Shown here: piece after piece, positions 8,732 to 18,398 of the stretch
Numbering within the stretch: the first letter of the stretch is position 1
Layout of the letters: each line of letters begins with the position of its first letter
DNA from: an uncultured Paracoccaceae bacterium
Lineage (GTDB): Bacteria; Pseudomonadota; Alphaproteobacteria; Rhodobacterales; Rhodobacteraceae
DNA: 64,000 nt
Assembly: GCA_947488605.1 (NCBI GenBank)
Contig: CANKZJ010000003.1
Span: 186,001 to 250,000 of the forward strand
Direction: 5' to 3'
Notes under the pieces: generated by a model
Database searches by the model: none
What the model was told of the DNA's origin: nothing
Seen by the model: the letters and a program-made list of their open reading frames with translations, nothing else
Made by a program: the position numbers and the translations under genes

Positions 8732-8977
8732 ATGACAGCAATTGACCCAACAAATCTGAAGTCTCATCTCGCCACGCTTCAGGGCACAGCGCGAAGCAGC
8801 ATTGACGCTGTTTACCCACTTAGCACCGAGGCGAAAATCGTTCTCGCCATTCTGGCGATTGTGGCATTTTGGGGCTTTGCTATTTTTAGCTTTGGCGTGC
8901 CCGCACTTGTCTGGCCGATGATGCTGATCGTTCCCGGACTAATTGCCGGCCTCGTCTTGCTGACATGGGGCATGTAA
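8732..8977 (+). CDS. Small two-helix membrane protein, unknown function
   Basis: An 81-residue protein that I do not recognise. A polar N-terminus (1-30) is followed by two hydrophobic helices at about 34-54 ('IVLAILAIVAFWGFAIFSFG') and 57-80 ('PALVWPMMLIVPGLIAGLVL'), leaving almost no C-terminal tail. A GAAGGA ribosome binding site 9 bases before the ATG supports translation. It has its own transcription unit between a terminator and a long hairpin at 9007-9041. Confidence 0.6.
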   Translation: MTAIDPTNLKSHLATLQGTARSSIDAVYPLSTEAKIVLAILAIVAFWGFAIFSFGVPALVWPMMLIVPGLIAGLVLLTWGM

Positions 8978-9006
8978 TCGACACCAACACATGATTACGT
9001 GCAACA

Positions 9007-9041
9007 GGTGGCGCTGCGGATTATTCACCCGCAACGCCACC
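9007..9041. terminator. Long hairpin between convergent genes
   Basis: GGTGGCG pairs with CGCCACC, and inside it TGCGG pairs with CCGCA across one C/A mismatch, around a 9-base loop. It sits between a rightward small gene and the leftward SapC gene. There is no T-run on either side, so it may act as a Rho-dependent or 3'-end-stabilising hairpin rather than a classical terminator. Confidence 0.5.
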
Positions 9042-9069
9042 CGTCTATGTGCGTTAATTGCAGTCAGTC

Positions 9070-9783
9070 TTAAGACAGGCGTCTTGCCATTGGGGCCAGA
9101 TTATTCAGCGACTGCAAGTGTTGGTAACATCGCTCAAGATGATCTGCTTTCATCATCTCTTTCAGTTTTTTGGCAGGCAGTGCTTTGAACTTTTCACGGT
9201 TGATCGTCAGGAACCCGCCTAGCGATGATTTCTTGCCTGCAAACTGAAAATCAATCTTCGAAGGCTCCAGAATATCCAACTGGAACAGCGCTTTGGCGAA
9301 AGCTTGGGTTTTCTTTGATTGTTCTTGATACTCTTGGTTGAACTTCAGTTGTTTCTGCAAGAACGCCGAAGGCTGGCCCTTTGCATCAAAAAGAGCCTCG
9401 CCCTTGCCTTGGGTGTTCATCCCCTCAAACGCATCATCCATGCATAGCGTTAGCTTCTCGTTCGCCTCTGACGCTGCAAATACAAACGGATAGCGCCGCA
9501 GGAAAGCCGGGACGTACCCACCTTTCCATGTGCCATCTGCATTCACATGGCCGTTCGCGTTCGCTTTCACGCCCAAGATAACCGCCGGCATGATCGTCTT
9601 GCGATCACCTGAAAACACAATGGTTTGCTCTAGCGCCGCCGCGCTGAATTCAGCAAGCAGCAAGGGGACAGAGTTCAGGTTTTTGGCGAAGGAATAATCG
9701 GTTCCCGTTTCAACAGACCAATCAGCGTGGGTCTGGCTCGAAATTGGGGTGACGGTCTCGTAGATCATCAGTTGTTTTGTCAT
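9070..9783 (-). CDS. SapC family protein
   Basis: A 237-residue protein that resembles the SapC family (PF07277), named for genes next to surface-layer proteins in Campylobacter but widespread in Proteobacteria without S-layers; its biochemical role is unknown. Seen: 'YSFAKNLNSVPLLLAEFSAAA' near the N-terminus, 'FLRRYPFVFA' in the middle and a lysine-rich C-terminus. There is no signal peptide or membrane helix. Upstream is a perfect inverted repeat at 9822-9850. The universal stress gene lies upstream on the same strand. Confidence 0.75.
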   Translation of the reverse strand: MTKQLMIYETVTPISSQTHADWSVETGTDYSFAKNLNSVPLLLAEFSAAALEQTIVFSGDRKTIMPAVILGVKANANGHVNADGTWKGGYVPAFLRRYPFVFAASEANEKLTLCMDDAFEGMNTQGKGEALFDAKGQPSAFLQKQLKFNQEYQEQSKKTQAFAKALFQLDILEPSKIDFQFAGKKSSLGGFLTINREKFKALPAKKLKEMMKADHLERCYQHLQSLNNLAPMARRLS

Positions 9784-9821
9784 ATGCAGGGCGCCTATTG
9801 CTCGTTTTTTGCGAGGCTAAC

Positions 9822-9850
9822 GTAACCCATGCCTGATGGACATGGGTTAC
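9822..9850. promoter_or_regulatory. Perfect 10-base inverted repeat upstream of the SapC gene
   Basis: GTAACCCATG and CATGGGTTAC are exact inverted arms separated by 9 bases. It lies between the stop of the universal stress gene and the SapC start. Without an adjoining T-run it may be either the 3' hairpin of the stress gene or an operator for SapC. Confidence 0.4.
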
Positions 9851-9884
9851 TGCCACCCGCAAAGCAAAAACTGAAGCTGCACTT

Positions 9885-10319
9885 TTACTTCACTGTCAGA
9901 CACGCACATGGCGCATCATGCGCAACTTTCTGCGACGTACTACCCAGCAGAAGGCTCGCCACACTGCCCATGCCGCGCCGACCCGTCACAATGAGGTCCG
10001 AATTTGTGGACTCGGCGACATGAATAATCAGCTCCGACGGGATTCCTGTTTGAACAATCTGGCTGCCAGGCTCAACATCGTGTTCACGCGCCAATGTGAC
10101 AGCTTCTGACAGTATGCTTTGTCCAGCGGCCATGATCTGCGTCATGTCGACTGGAATATCCACCGCCATCATCCCGACAGCCATCGTCGGCTGCGGCACT
10201 TCGGGGACATGAACGATATGGATTTTGGCTTCATATCGCTTGGCCAAGTCACAAGCGACCGCAAGCGCGCGCCAACCATGTTCCGATCCGTCGACAGCGA
10301 CCGTGATATTGGCAAACAT
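9885..10319 (-). CDS. Universal stress protein (UspA family)
   Basis: A 144-residue single-domain Usp. The first strand 'NITVAVDGSEHGWRA' and the nucleotide-binding signature G-x2-G-x9-G-S, seen as 'GRRGMGSVASLLLGS' near residues 115-130, place it with the ATP-binding Usp proteins. An AGGAGGA ribosome binding site lies 6 bases before the ATG. The promoter region carries an FNR/FixK-type box in class II position, so I infer induction at low oxygen, which is common for this family in alphaproteobacteria. Confidence 0.92.
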   Translation of the reverse strand: MFANITVAVDGSEHGWRALAVACDLAKRYEAKIHIVHVPEVPQPTMAVGMMAVDIPVDMTQIMAAGQSILSEAVTLAREHDVEPGSQIVQTGIPSELIIHVAESTNSDLIVTGRRGMGSVASLLLGSTSQKVAHDAPCACLTVK

Positions 10320-10350
10320 GTCATATCCTCCTCTTTTGGGTTCAATGAAC

Positions 10351-10392
10351 AGTATAAAGTGGTCCGGCAGTTCGCGCCTTGACTAAGGTCAA
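10351..10392 (-). promoter_or_regulatory. FNR/FixK-type class II promoter of the universal stress gene
   Basis: On the minus strand TTGACCTTAGTCAA (10392-10379) is a perfect inverted repeat of TTGAC/GTCAA with a 4-base gap. Exactly 22 bases later stands TATACT (10356-10351), a good -10 element. A box centred at -41.5 with the -10 hexamer 22 bases after it is the standard class II activator geometry for FNR-family proteins. The start point would be near 10344, leaving a leader of about 25 bases. Confidence 0.7.
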
Positions 10393-10395
10393 CGC

Positions 10396-10423
10396 AAAAG
10401 GGCCTCGCGAAATGCGAGGCCCT
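10396..10423 (-). terminator. Terminator of icd
   Basis: AGGGCCTCGC and GCGAGGCCCT form a perfect 10-pair stem with a 5-base loop, followed on the minus strand by TTTGCG. It lies 26 bases past the icd stop codon and immediately before the FNR-type box of the next gene. Confidence 0.85.
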
Positions 10424-10448
10424 CTTCAGCAGCGGATCTGGAATAGCA

Positions 10449-12674
<2,226 letters not shown>

Positions 12675-12750
12675 GGCTATGTCCTCGCGGTTTGATCGTG
12701 TTTCTTCGCACTGCAGCCCGCACAAGTTAGCAATAAATCAGCGGCTGCCC

Positions 12751-12764
12751 TTGATTCACATCAC
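12751..12764 (-). promoter_or_regulatory. Near-consensus FNR-type box upstream of icd
   Basis: TTGAT-TCAC-ATCAC on the plus strand matches the FnrL consensus TTGAT-N4-ATCAA at 9 of 10 positions. It is 77-90 bases before the icd ATG. No clear -10 element stands at class II distance, so activity could be repressive or absent. Confidence 0.35.
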
Positions 12765-12798
12765 TAGAAGAACGTCGCTCAAAAGGGAATAGTCAATG

Positions 12799-12814
12799 GT
12801 GTACAATTGTACAC
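12799..12814. promoter_or_regulatory. Perfect 16-base palindrome, candidate operator
   Basis: GTGTACAATTGTACAC is its own reverse complement across all 16 bases. It lies 125 bases upstream of the icd start and only 9 bases past the stop of the membrane hydrolase gene. The lack of spacer and T-run argues against a terminator and for binding of a dimeric regulator; GntR-type operators often have such GTAC-centred halves, but the protein is unknown. Confidence 0.45.
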
Positions 12815-12822
12815 ATTCGCAA

Positions 12823-14262
12823 CTAAATGCCACTAAACAAGGGAAAACTGACGCCCAAGGCCCAAGCCAGAACCAATCCAAGCGCAAGACCCGGTGCTAA
12901 CGGCCCACTGCGTAAAGCAACATCGCGACCCATTGTGCCAAACACCAAGTAGAACAGAACCAGCACCGGCGCGATCATGATCAAGAAGAACAGACCGCTG
13001 AAATCCAATGCCACTGCAATGCCAAGTGATACGAGAAATGCCGTTCGAACAAGTAGCCGTTTCGCGATACCCGCCTGAGCCGTCAAGAGTGTGTCCGCCA
13101 ACATGTAAGGTACCGCGCCCATCGTGAGTGCTGCAATGATCCAGAGCCGGTCAAGCGTTGGCCAGAAATTGGCGGCGTAACGGTCAAGCAAGAAGCCAAA
13201 GAGCGCGCACCATACCAAGAGAAGCGCCACAGCAGTCCAAGACATGGCATCAGGCCGCACCTTCCAGAACCATAAGAATCCGAGTTGGATCGCACCAAAG
13301 ACGAACAAATGCAGACCCAGATAGTCCGCCACCAGGACAGGTAGGAAATCTAGCGAAAGCGGTACTGCAACGATTGGCGCGATCACCATTGGCAAAGCTA
13401 GGACGGTCGCAATCTGAACCTTGCTCAACTGTATAGCAGGCACGCTGCGTCGAGGCAGGTGCGCTGCGACGGGCCGGAATAATAACACGATCCCAGCAAG
13501 CAAACCCAAGATCGCGGTGCCGGTCGGCAAGATGCGCGATGCAGACTGCCGTTCGTAAAAGCCACCCAACCAAGCCACCGCTTCTGCACGTCCGGCGCGA
13601 CTGTGCAGGACCGACACATGTTCGGCAAATGGGGCTGCAATCGCGCGTCTTCGCAGATTAACCGACACCGCAGTTTCATCCTCGACCGCGGATGGATCGA
13701 CCATTCTCAGCGCCTCTTGGGCAAATCCACGCAAACCCGGCTCCCAACTGCCTGTGACTAGCAACAGATCATTTGGGCCAATGGCATCAATCACTTGGGA
13801 GAATGCCGAGATCAGGACAATAGGACCAATATCAGGCCGCTCCAACGCAACGCGGGCCAGGATATCCGTTGCCATTGAATGCCCCAACAACGCGATAGGC
13901 ACGCCTTGCGCATCAAGCGCATTCAAGACCTCATCTGACTGTGCCATCAACAAACGCGTGGTACCATCAAGCGCGTTTACATCGCCCATCATCGGGTCGG
14001 GGTGCCGTCCATGACCCTGAAATTCGAACGCATAAACCTGATACCCGGCCCGTGCGAGCGGCAGTGCATATCCCTGCATCATCTGTTGGGACCCGGCAAA
14101 ACCATGTGCCACGACCACTTGCGGCCCGGTCGCATCGGCCTGCGCATATTTCGTCACAGGTGTTGCGCCGACGCTGAATTTGGAAACCACGACGTCATGC
14201 CGGGCGGATTCCAACACCAGCAGTGAAAGGATAATCATGACAAGGGCAAGGAGTGTACGCAC
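12823..14262 (-). CDS. Alpha/beta hydrolase fused to a multi-helix membrane domain
   Basis: A 479-residue protein in two parts. Residues 1-20 form a membrane anchor; about 45-230 form an alpha/beta hydrolase with the oxyanion-loop 'VVAHGFAGS' near 50 and a nucleophile elbow 'LGHSMA' near 125, where the usual GxSxG ends in alanine. From about 245 to the end there are six or seven hydrophobic helices. The substrate is unknown. The reading starts at a GTG (14262) with no strong ribosome binding site, 9 bases after the NicO-like gene; ATG at 14238 is an alternative. It is the last gene of the mtoX operon, which suggests a role with volatile sulfur or C1 compounds, but this is inference from position. 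Confidence 0.7.
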   Translation of the reverse strand: MRTLLALVMIILSLLVLESARHDVVVSKFSVGATPVTKYAQADATGPQVVVAHGFAGSQQMMQGYALPLARAGYQVYAFEFQGHGRHPDPMMGDVNALDGTTRLLMAQSDEVLNALDAQGVPIALLGHSMATDILARVALERPDIGPIVLISAFSQVIDAIGPNDLLLVTGSWEPGLRGFAQEALRMVDPSAVEDETAVSVNLRRRAIAAPFAEHVSVLHSRAGRAEAVAWLGGFYERQSASRILPTGTAILGLLAGIVLLFRPVAAHLPRRSVPAIQLSKVQIATVLALPMVIAPIVAVPLSLDFLPVLVADYLGLHLFVFGAIQLGFLWFWKVRPDAMSWTAVALLLVWCALFGFLLDRYAANFWPTLDRLWIIAALTMGAVPYMLADTLLTAQAGIAKRLLVRTAFLVSLGIAVALDFSGLFFLIMIAPVLVLFYLVFGTMGRDVALRSGPLAPGLALGLVLAWALGVSFPLFSGI

Positions 14263-14271
14263 AGGTTTCAG

Positions 14272-14940
14272 TTAGTGACCATACAAAGCAGAGTAAATAC
14301 CAAAGCAGCCGACCAGCACGAGGCTAAGCGCCCAAACGATATCAAGGTTGAACCATGTTCGGGACAGGAATTTCAGGCCCAACCAGAAATAGATGATCAC
14401 CGCAATGACACCGCCAGCAGCAGTCATGGCAAACGTGTGAACTGCCGCGACACCAAAGGCCGTCATAATATTATTGCCCATCAGGGCCTGCGCTGCCAAA
14501 TGCCCGGTTTCTTCGGCCCCAATCGCGCAAATACCAAGAAATATGGGTACCAGCATCAAACCAGCACCATGTGCCATCGCTGCCAGAAACGACCAAAGCG
14601 CCAAACGTGCTGGATGGACGCGCGCCAAGAACCTTGGATGCCGGCGATTGATCAAAAGGTAGACACCCATCGCGATCACCAGCAGGCCAGCGCCGACGCG
14701 TATTTCGACCTCCCATGTCACCAGCGCAATCATCACCGTGAAGGGCAGAAGTATCGCAATCATCGCGACGAAGTGCCCAAGGGCAAGCATCGCGAGCGCC
14801 TTGGGCATTGCGGTGTGTTTGCGCTCCATCAATGCGGCCGAGACGGCCAAGGGCCAGCCCATGCCAGGATTTATGCCATGATAGAACCCAGAAATAATGA
14901 CGGCCCACCAAAGGGCCGCCACAGAAGTTAATTCAGCCAT
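14272..14940 (-). CDS. NicO/RcnA-like integral membrane protein
   Basis: A 222-residue protein with six hydrophobic segments. The first helix ends in 'GFYHGINPGMGWPLAVSAAL' (18-37), which parallels the 'HALTPGHGK' motif of NicO/RcnA-type nickel-cobalt exporters, and a second motif 'ALGHFVAM' (53-60) parallels their 'SH' helix. The second histidine of the metal motif is methionine here, so metal transport is not assured. A further 'AHGAGLMLVPIFLG' repeats the pattern in the second half. Its start is 3 bases past the mtoX stop, so it is translationally linked to it. Copper or another metal for the oxidase is one possible cargo. Confidence 0.55.
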   Translation of the reverse strand: MAELTSVAALWWAVIISGFYHGINPGMGWPLAVSAALMERKHTAMPKALAMLALGHFVAMIAILLPFTVMIALVTWEVEIRVGAGLLVIAMGVYLLINRRHPRFLARVHPARLALWSFLAAMAHGAGLMLVPIFLGICAIGAEETGHLAAQALMGNNIMTAFGVAAVHTFAMTAAGGVIAVIIYFWLGLKFLSRTWFNLDIVWALSLVLVGCFGIYSALYGH

Positions 14941-14943
14941 GCG

Positions 14944-16344
14944 CTAGACAGAAGGATAGCAGAAGCTGTCCGTCGAACAGTCACCACCCTCAAGTCTGAT
15001 CTGGTGCGCGCGCAAACCTTTGGGGAAGTCGATGTAGAAGTCTTTGTCGAGCGTGAATGATCCGTCCTCGCCGACATTGGCCATCACCATTTGGCCGCCT
15101 TCGTCATTGGGGTAGAACTGATCATCCCATGTCGAGTACAGCGAGTTGGTCCAATAGACGCGTTTTCCATCGCGGCTGACCTCGACCATTTGCGGCCCAA
15201 AGGCGAAGTCTTTGCCGTTGGCGTGCTTATGATCGGCGACGATGCCCCCCAATTCAACTTTGCCCGCAAGCACGGGGTTCATCGGATCAGAGACATCGTA
15301 TTGATGCATCTCACCAAGGCCCCAACAGGCGACGTAGAGGTACTTATCATCAAGGCTGAGGTCGATATCGGTGACCAAAGGTGGCACCGCACCGAAACCT
15401 TTGAGCAAGTCTGGAAGATCATCAGGATCGGCAGGCACCGGATCAATTGTGATCGTCTTTTTGGATTGCCAAACACCATCGTCATCGCGCCACCACGTAA
15501 AGATCGCACCTTGCAGGTTGGTTGTGTCAACAACGACACCGCAGAAGCCATAGGACTTGGTCGGGTCATGGGCAGGGCGGATTTCCAGCGCCATCTGATG
15601 GTTTTCACCAAGATCCATCGTCTGGATATTCTTGCGTGCGCGCAAATCCCAGAAGTGGATGGAATGACCGTATTTGTTCGATAGCAAGTCTTCGGCGACG
15701 ATCCCGTTTTCAAACTGTGGCGGCAGACCCCATTCAGAACTTACCATGTAATCCTGCGGCAGGTTCCACCAGAAATCATAGTGCTTGTCTTGCTTGCCAC
15801 GGTCCATCTCGTAACGGCCGATAATATCGAAGGTTTCGCAATCCATGATGAAAATGCCCGGAGGGCCGTCAGTGCCATCGGGGCCACCACCACCAAGGGT
15901 CGAGACATAAATACCCTCGGGTCCGCAGTGGATTGTATGTGGGCGCGAATACCCTGTTTTCTCAAACAGCTCTTCGGGTTCAATCGTCTTGTGAATATGC
16001 GCTTTGAGCGGGTCTTTGACGTCAATCACATAGATGCGCGATGACCGGATTCCCGGCACGATCAAATAGCGGCGCTCAAGGAATGCATGGCCCGTAAGGG
16101 GCGAAAGTGACGACGAACAGGCGTTCCAGCCAAAGTGGTGAAACTCATCCCCCTTGTTCGGTACAATCACCTGATGAACGATCTGCCCGTAGGTGTCAGA
16201 ACCGTGCCTTAGATCGACAACGGCAATACCGTCGGATTGCGAGCCATCCGGGCTTAACATCACGGTAAACGCAAAATTCTCGACGGGCGCTTGCATCGCA
16301 AGCTTTGGCGACGCGTGGAATGTAGGATCAGGTCTTAAATTCAT
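14944..16344 (-). CDS. mtoX: Methanethiol oxidase (SELENBP1/SBP56 family)
   Basis: A 466-residue member of the selenium-binding protein family, whose bacterial and human members oxidise methanethiol to formaldehyde, hydrogen sulfide and hydrogen peroxide (EC 1.8.3.4). Shared landmarks include 'DEFHHFGWNACSSS' (near 66-79), 'RSSRIYVIDVKDP' (near 100), 'HYDFWWNLPQDYMVSSEWG' (near 193), 'GHSIHFWDLRARK', 'ACWGLGEMHQYDVSDP', 'NSLYSTWDDQFYPN' and the C-terminal 'RAHQIRLEGGDCSTD'. A GGGAGGA ribosome binding site precedes the ATG. No signal peptide is evident. It heads a three-gene operon and diverges from formaldehyde dehydrogenase. The SCO1 and MauG genes found beside mtoX in Hyphomicrobium are absent here. 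Confidence 0.9.
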   Translation of the reverse strand: MNLRPDPTFHASPKLAMQAPVENFAFTVMLSPDGSQSDGIAVVDLRHGSDTYGQIVHQVIVPNKGDEFHHFGWNACSSSLSPLTGHAFLERRYLIVPGIRSSRIYVIDVKDPLKAHIHKTIEPEELFEKTGYSRPHTIHCGPEGIYVSTLGGGGPDGTDGPPGIFIMDCETFDIIGRYEMDRGKQDKHYDFWWNLPQDYMVSSEWGLPPQFENGIVAEDLLSNKYGHSIHFWDLRARKNIQTMDLGENHQMALEIRPAHDPTKSYGFCGVVVDTTNLQGAIFTWWRDDDGVWQSKKTITIDPVPADPDDLPDLLKGFGAVPPLVTDIDLSLDDKYLYVACWGLGEMHQYDVSDPMNPVLAGKVELGGIVADHKHANGKDFAFGPQMVEVSRDGKRVYWTNSLYSTWDDQFYPNDEGGQMVMANVGEDGSFTLDKDFYIDFPKGLRAHQIRLEGGDCSTDSFCYPSV

Positions 16345-16609
16345 TTTAGTCCTCCCAGTTTCGTAAAAACCGCTGTGCGGCTGTCTTTATTTGCCCCTGT
16401 CTGGGCCAAACTTGCGGTGTGCCTCCTACACGCCCGCAATCGTGCAAAGCCGCGAAGCCTTGCGCATGTTACCGATAATTCGGTCAGAAAAGCTGCCATC
16501 TAAAGGCGCGAAAGTTGCAATATGACGAAGATTGTCCTCGCCGGGAAATTCAGTCTAGGATGATCAAGCTATTTGGTCATAAATCAAGTAAAGTTTGGAA
16601 TATCTACAA
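16345..16609. promoter_or_regulatory. Divergent promoter region of mtoX and formaldehyde dehydrogenase
   Basis: This 265-base spacer must carry both promoters. I see a small inverted repeat, ACCGA-TAAT-TCGGT, at 16471-16484, near the middle, which could be a shared operator. No coding potential is evident. Confidence 0.4.
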
Positions 16610-17722
16610 ATGCGTACAAAAGCTGCTGTTGCCGTTGCCGCCGGAAAACCTCTTGAAATTATGGAGGTGAACCTGGACGAACCCCGCGCCCGAGAGGTGT
16701 TGGTCGAGATCAAAGCAACAGGTCTTTGCCACACGGATGAGTTCACACGCTCAGGCGATGACCCTGAAGGTATTTTTCCCGCGATCCTTGGCCATGAGGG
16801 CGCAGGCGTTGTCATTCAGGTCGGCGAAGGTGTGACCTCGCTTGAGGTTGGCGATCATGTGATCCCGCTTTACACGCCGGAATGTCGCGAGTGCGAATAC
16901 TGCCTGAACCCGAAAACGAACCTCTGCCAGAAAATCCGCAGCACCCAAGGTGCCGGACTTCTGCCAGATGGATCGACGCGTTTTTCCATGCTCGATGGCA
17001 CACCTATTCATCATTATATGGGCTGTTCGACCTTCGCTAATCATACAGTGGTTCCCGAGATTGCGCTGGCGAAAGTCCGCAAGGATGCCCCATTTGACAA
17101 GATTTGCTATATCGGTTGCGGTGTGACGACGGGCATCGGTGCTGTCATCAACACAGCCAAGGTTGAGATAGGATCGCGCGCGATTGTCTTTGGCCTTGGG
17201 GGTATTGGCTTGAACGTCATCCAAGGTCTGCGCCTTGCCGGTGCTGACCAAATCGTTGGTGTCGATTTGAATGACGGCAAGGTCGAGATGGGCAAGCACT
17301 TTGGCATGACTGATTTCGTCAATCCATCAAAGGTCGAAGGTGATCTGGTGGCGCATCTGGTCGAACTGACCGGCGGCGGCGCTGATTACACATTTGACGC
17401 CACTGGCAATGTCAGCGTGATGCGCACAGCACTCGAGGCTGCACATAAAGGTTGGGGTGAAAGCATCATCATCGGCGTGGCCCCTGCCGGTGCCGAGATT
17501 AGCACACGTCCATTCCAGTTAGTCACAGGTCGCAGTTGGCGCGGGACCGCATTTGGTGGCGCGTCGGGGCGCACAGATGTGCCAAAGATTGTCGATTGGT
17601 ACATGGACGGCAAAATCGAGATCGACCCGATGATTACGCACAAGCTATCGCTTGAAGAAATCAACCACGGTTTTGATCTGATGCACGAAGGCAAATCAAT
17701 CCGTGCCGTGGTCGAGTTTTAG
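16610..17722 (+). CDS. frmA: S-(hydroxymethyl)glutathione dehydrogenase (class III alcohol dehydrogenase)
   Basis: A 370-residue zinc alcohol dehydrogenase of class III, which oxidises the formaldehyde-glutathione adduct with NAD+ (EC 1.1.1.284). Seen: catalytic zinc ligands in 'GLCHTDEFTRSG' and 'GHEGAGVV', the structural zinc cluster 'CRECEYCLNPKTNLC' (near 92-106), third catalytic cysteine in 'IGCGVTTGIGAV', and the Rossmann 'GLGGIGLNVIQG'. 'WRGTAFGGASGRTDVP' is class-III specific. I start at ATG 16610 (MRTKAAVAV, the family start) rather than the in-frame TTG at 16595. It faces away from mtoX, whose product includes formaldehyde. Confidence 0.95.
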   Translation: MRTKAAVAVAAGKPLEIMEVNLDEPRAREVLVEIKATGLCHTDEFTRSGDDPEGIFPAILGHEGAGVVIQVGEGVTSLEVGDHVIPLYTPECRECEYCLNPKTNLCQKIRSTQGAGLLPDGSTRFSMLDGTPIHHYMGCSTFANHTVVPEIALAKVRKDAPFDKICYIGCGVTTGIGAVINTAKVEIGSRAIVFGLGGIGLNVIQGLRLAGADQIVGVDLNDGKVEMGKHFGMTDFVNPSKVEGDLVAHLVELTGGGADYTFDATGNVSVMRTALEAAHKGWGESIIIGVAPAGAEISTRPFQLVTGRSWRGTAFGGASGRTDVPKIVDWYMDGKIEIDPMITHKLSLEEINHGFDLMHEGKSIRAVVEF

Positions 17723-17885
17723 GCGCGGGGACGTTGATCACGAAATAGATCTGGGTAATATCATATAGATCTTTGCCACTGTTCTTCGAAGGTAATGGTT
17801 GCGGGGTTTCGTCAATAAATGAGGCGATCCCGCTGTCATTCTCACACAAATAGCGTAGGGGAAGGCAACCTTGGGAGAACAATCA

Positions 17886-18398
17886 GTGGCAGCTTCACAA
17901 AGCCTACCAGACTTGATCAGCGCGGCGCATATGACCGTAAAGTCGTCCTATGAACAGATGACAGAGATTCGGGCAAACGCGGTAGATCAAGACCTGACCG
18001 ACGCGCAAACCCAAGAGCTGGCCACGCACACAAAAACCATTGAATTGGCCGCCATAGATATCTTCGCAGTATTCGAAGCACGTATGCAGCGCCATTTTAA
18101 GCGTGGCCCGCTTTCGCGCAAAGTGAAAGCAGCTCTTTTGGACGCGAAAAAACCCGACCTCGCGGACAGGCTCCACCAACACTACTTGGCGATCAATGTT
18201 CTCAAACATGGTGCCGGAGCAAGCCACAGAGAACTGCTCGGCAACAAAAGTACGCTGTTCGTTGTCAAACAAGTCTCGGAAAATACAGCCACAGAAGGCG
18301 AAACATCGACAGGGTTGGTCGACGTCACAGCGCCCCAATTCTTTGAAGGGTTGGCCAAAACACTCCACGAGGCACACGATTTCCTAGAAAGTCGATGA
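17886..18398 (+). CDS. Hypothetical helical protein, possibly HEPN-like
   Basis: A 170-residue protein that I do not recognise. It is predicted to be mostly helical and cytosolic, with no signal peptide. The central part 'IDIFAVFEARMQRHF' followed by 'YLAINVLKHGAGASHRELL' resembles the helical, His-containing core of HEPN-type domains, but the R-x4-6-H nuclease motif is not cleanly present. I place the start at the GTG at 17886 because GGGAG lies 8 bases upstream; a TTG at 17871 is in frame. It follows formaldehyde dehydrogenase after 163 bases with no terminator seen. Confidence 0.55.
   Translation: MAASQSLPDLISAAHMTVKSSYEQMTEIRANAVDQDLTDAQTQELATHTKTIELAAIDIFAVFEARMQRHFKRGPLSRKVKAALLDAKKPDLADRLHQHYLAINVLKHGAGASHRELLGNKSTLFVVKQVSENTATEGETSTGLVDVTAPQFFEGLAKTLHEAHDFLESR

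Noticed and set aside
14275-14931. 218-codon plus-strand frame opposite the NicO-like gene
   Set aside because: Its composition (Q, R, H-rich, no hydrophobic core) is that of an antisense shadow of a membrane-protein gene.
16571-16590. TTGGTCATAAATCAA upstream of formaldehyde dehydrogenase as an FNR box
   Set aside because: The half-sites are one base too far apart and the first is a poor match.
16595-16609. TTG start giving five extra residues on formaldehyde dehydrogenase
   Set aside because: The family starts at MRTKAAVAV, and the added residues have no counterpart.
17745-17775. Direct repeat TAGATCT with a 13-base spacing after formaldehyde dehydrogenase
   Set aside because: Only two short copies; could well be chance and no function is suggested.
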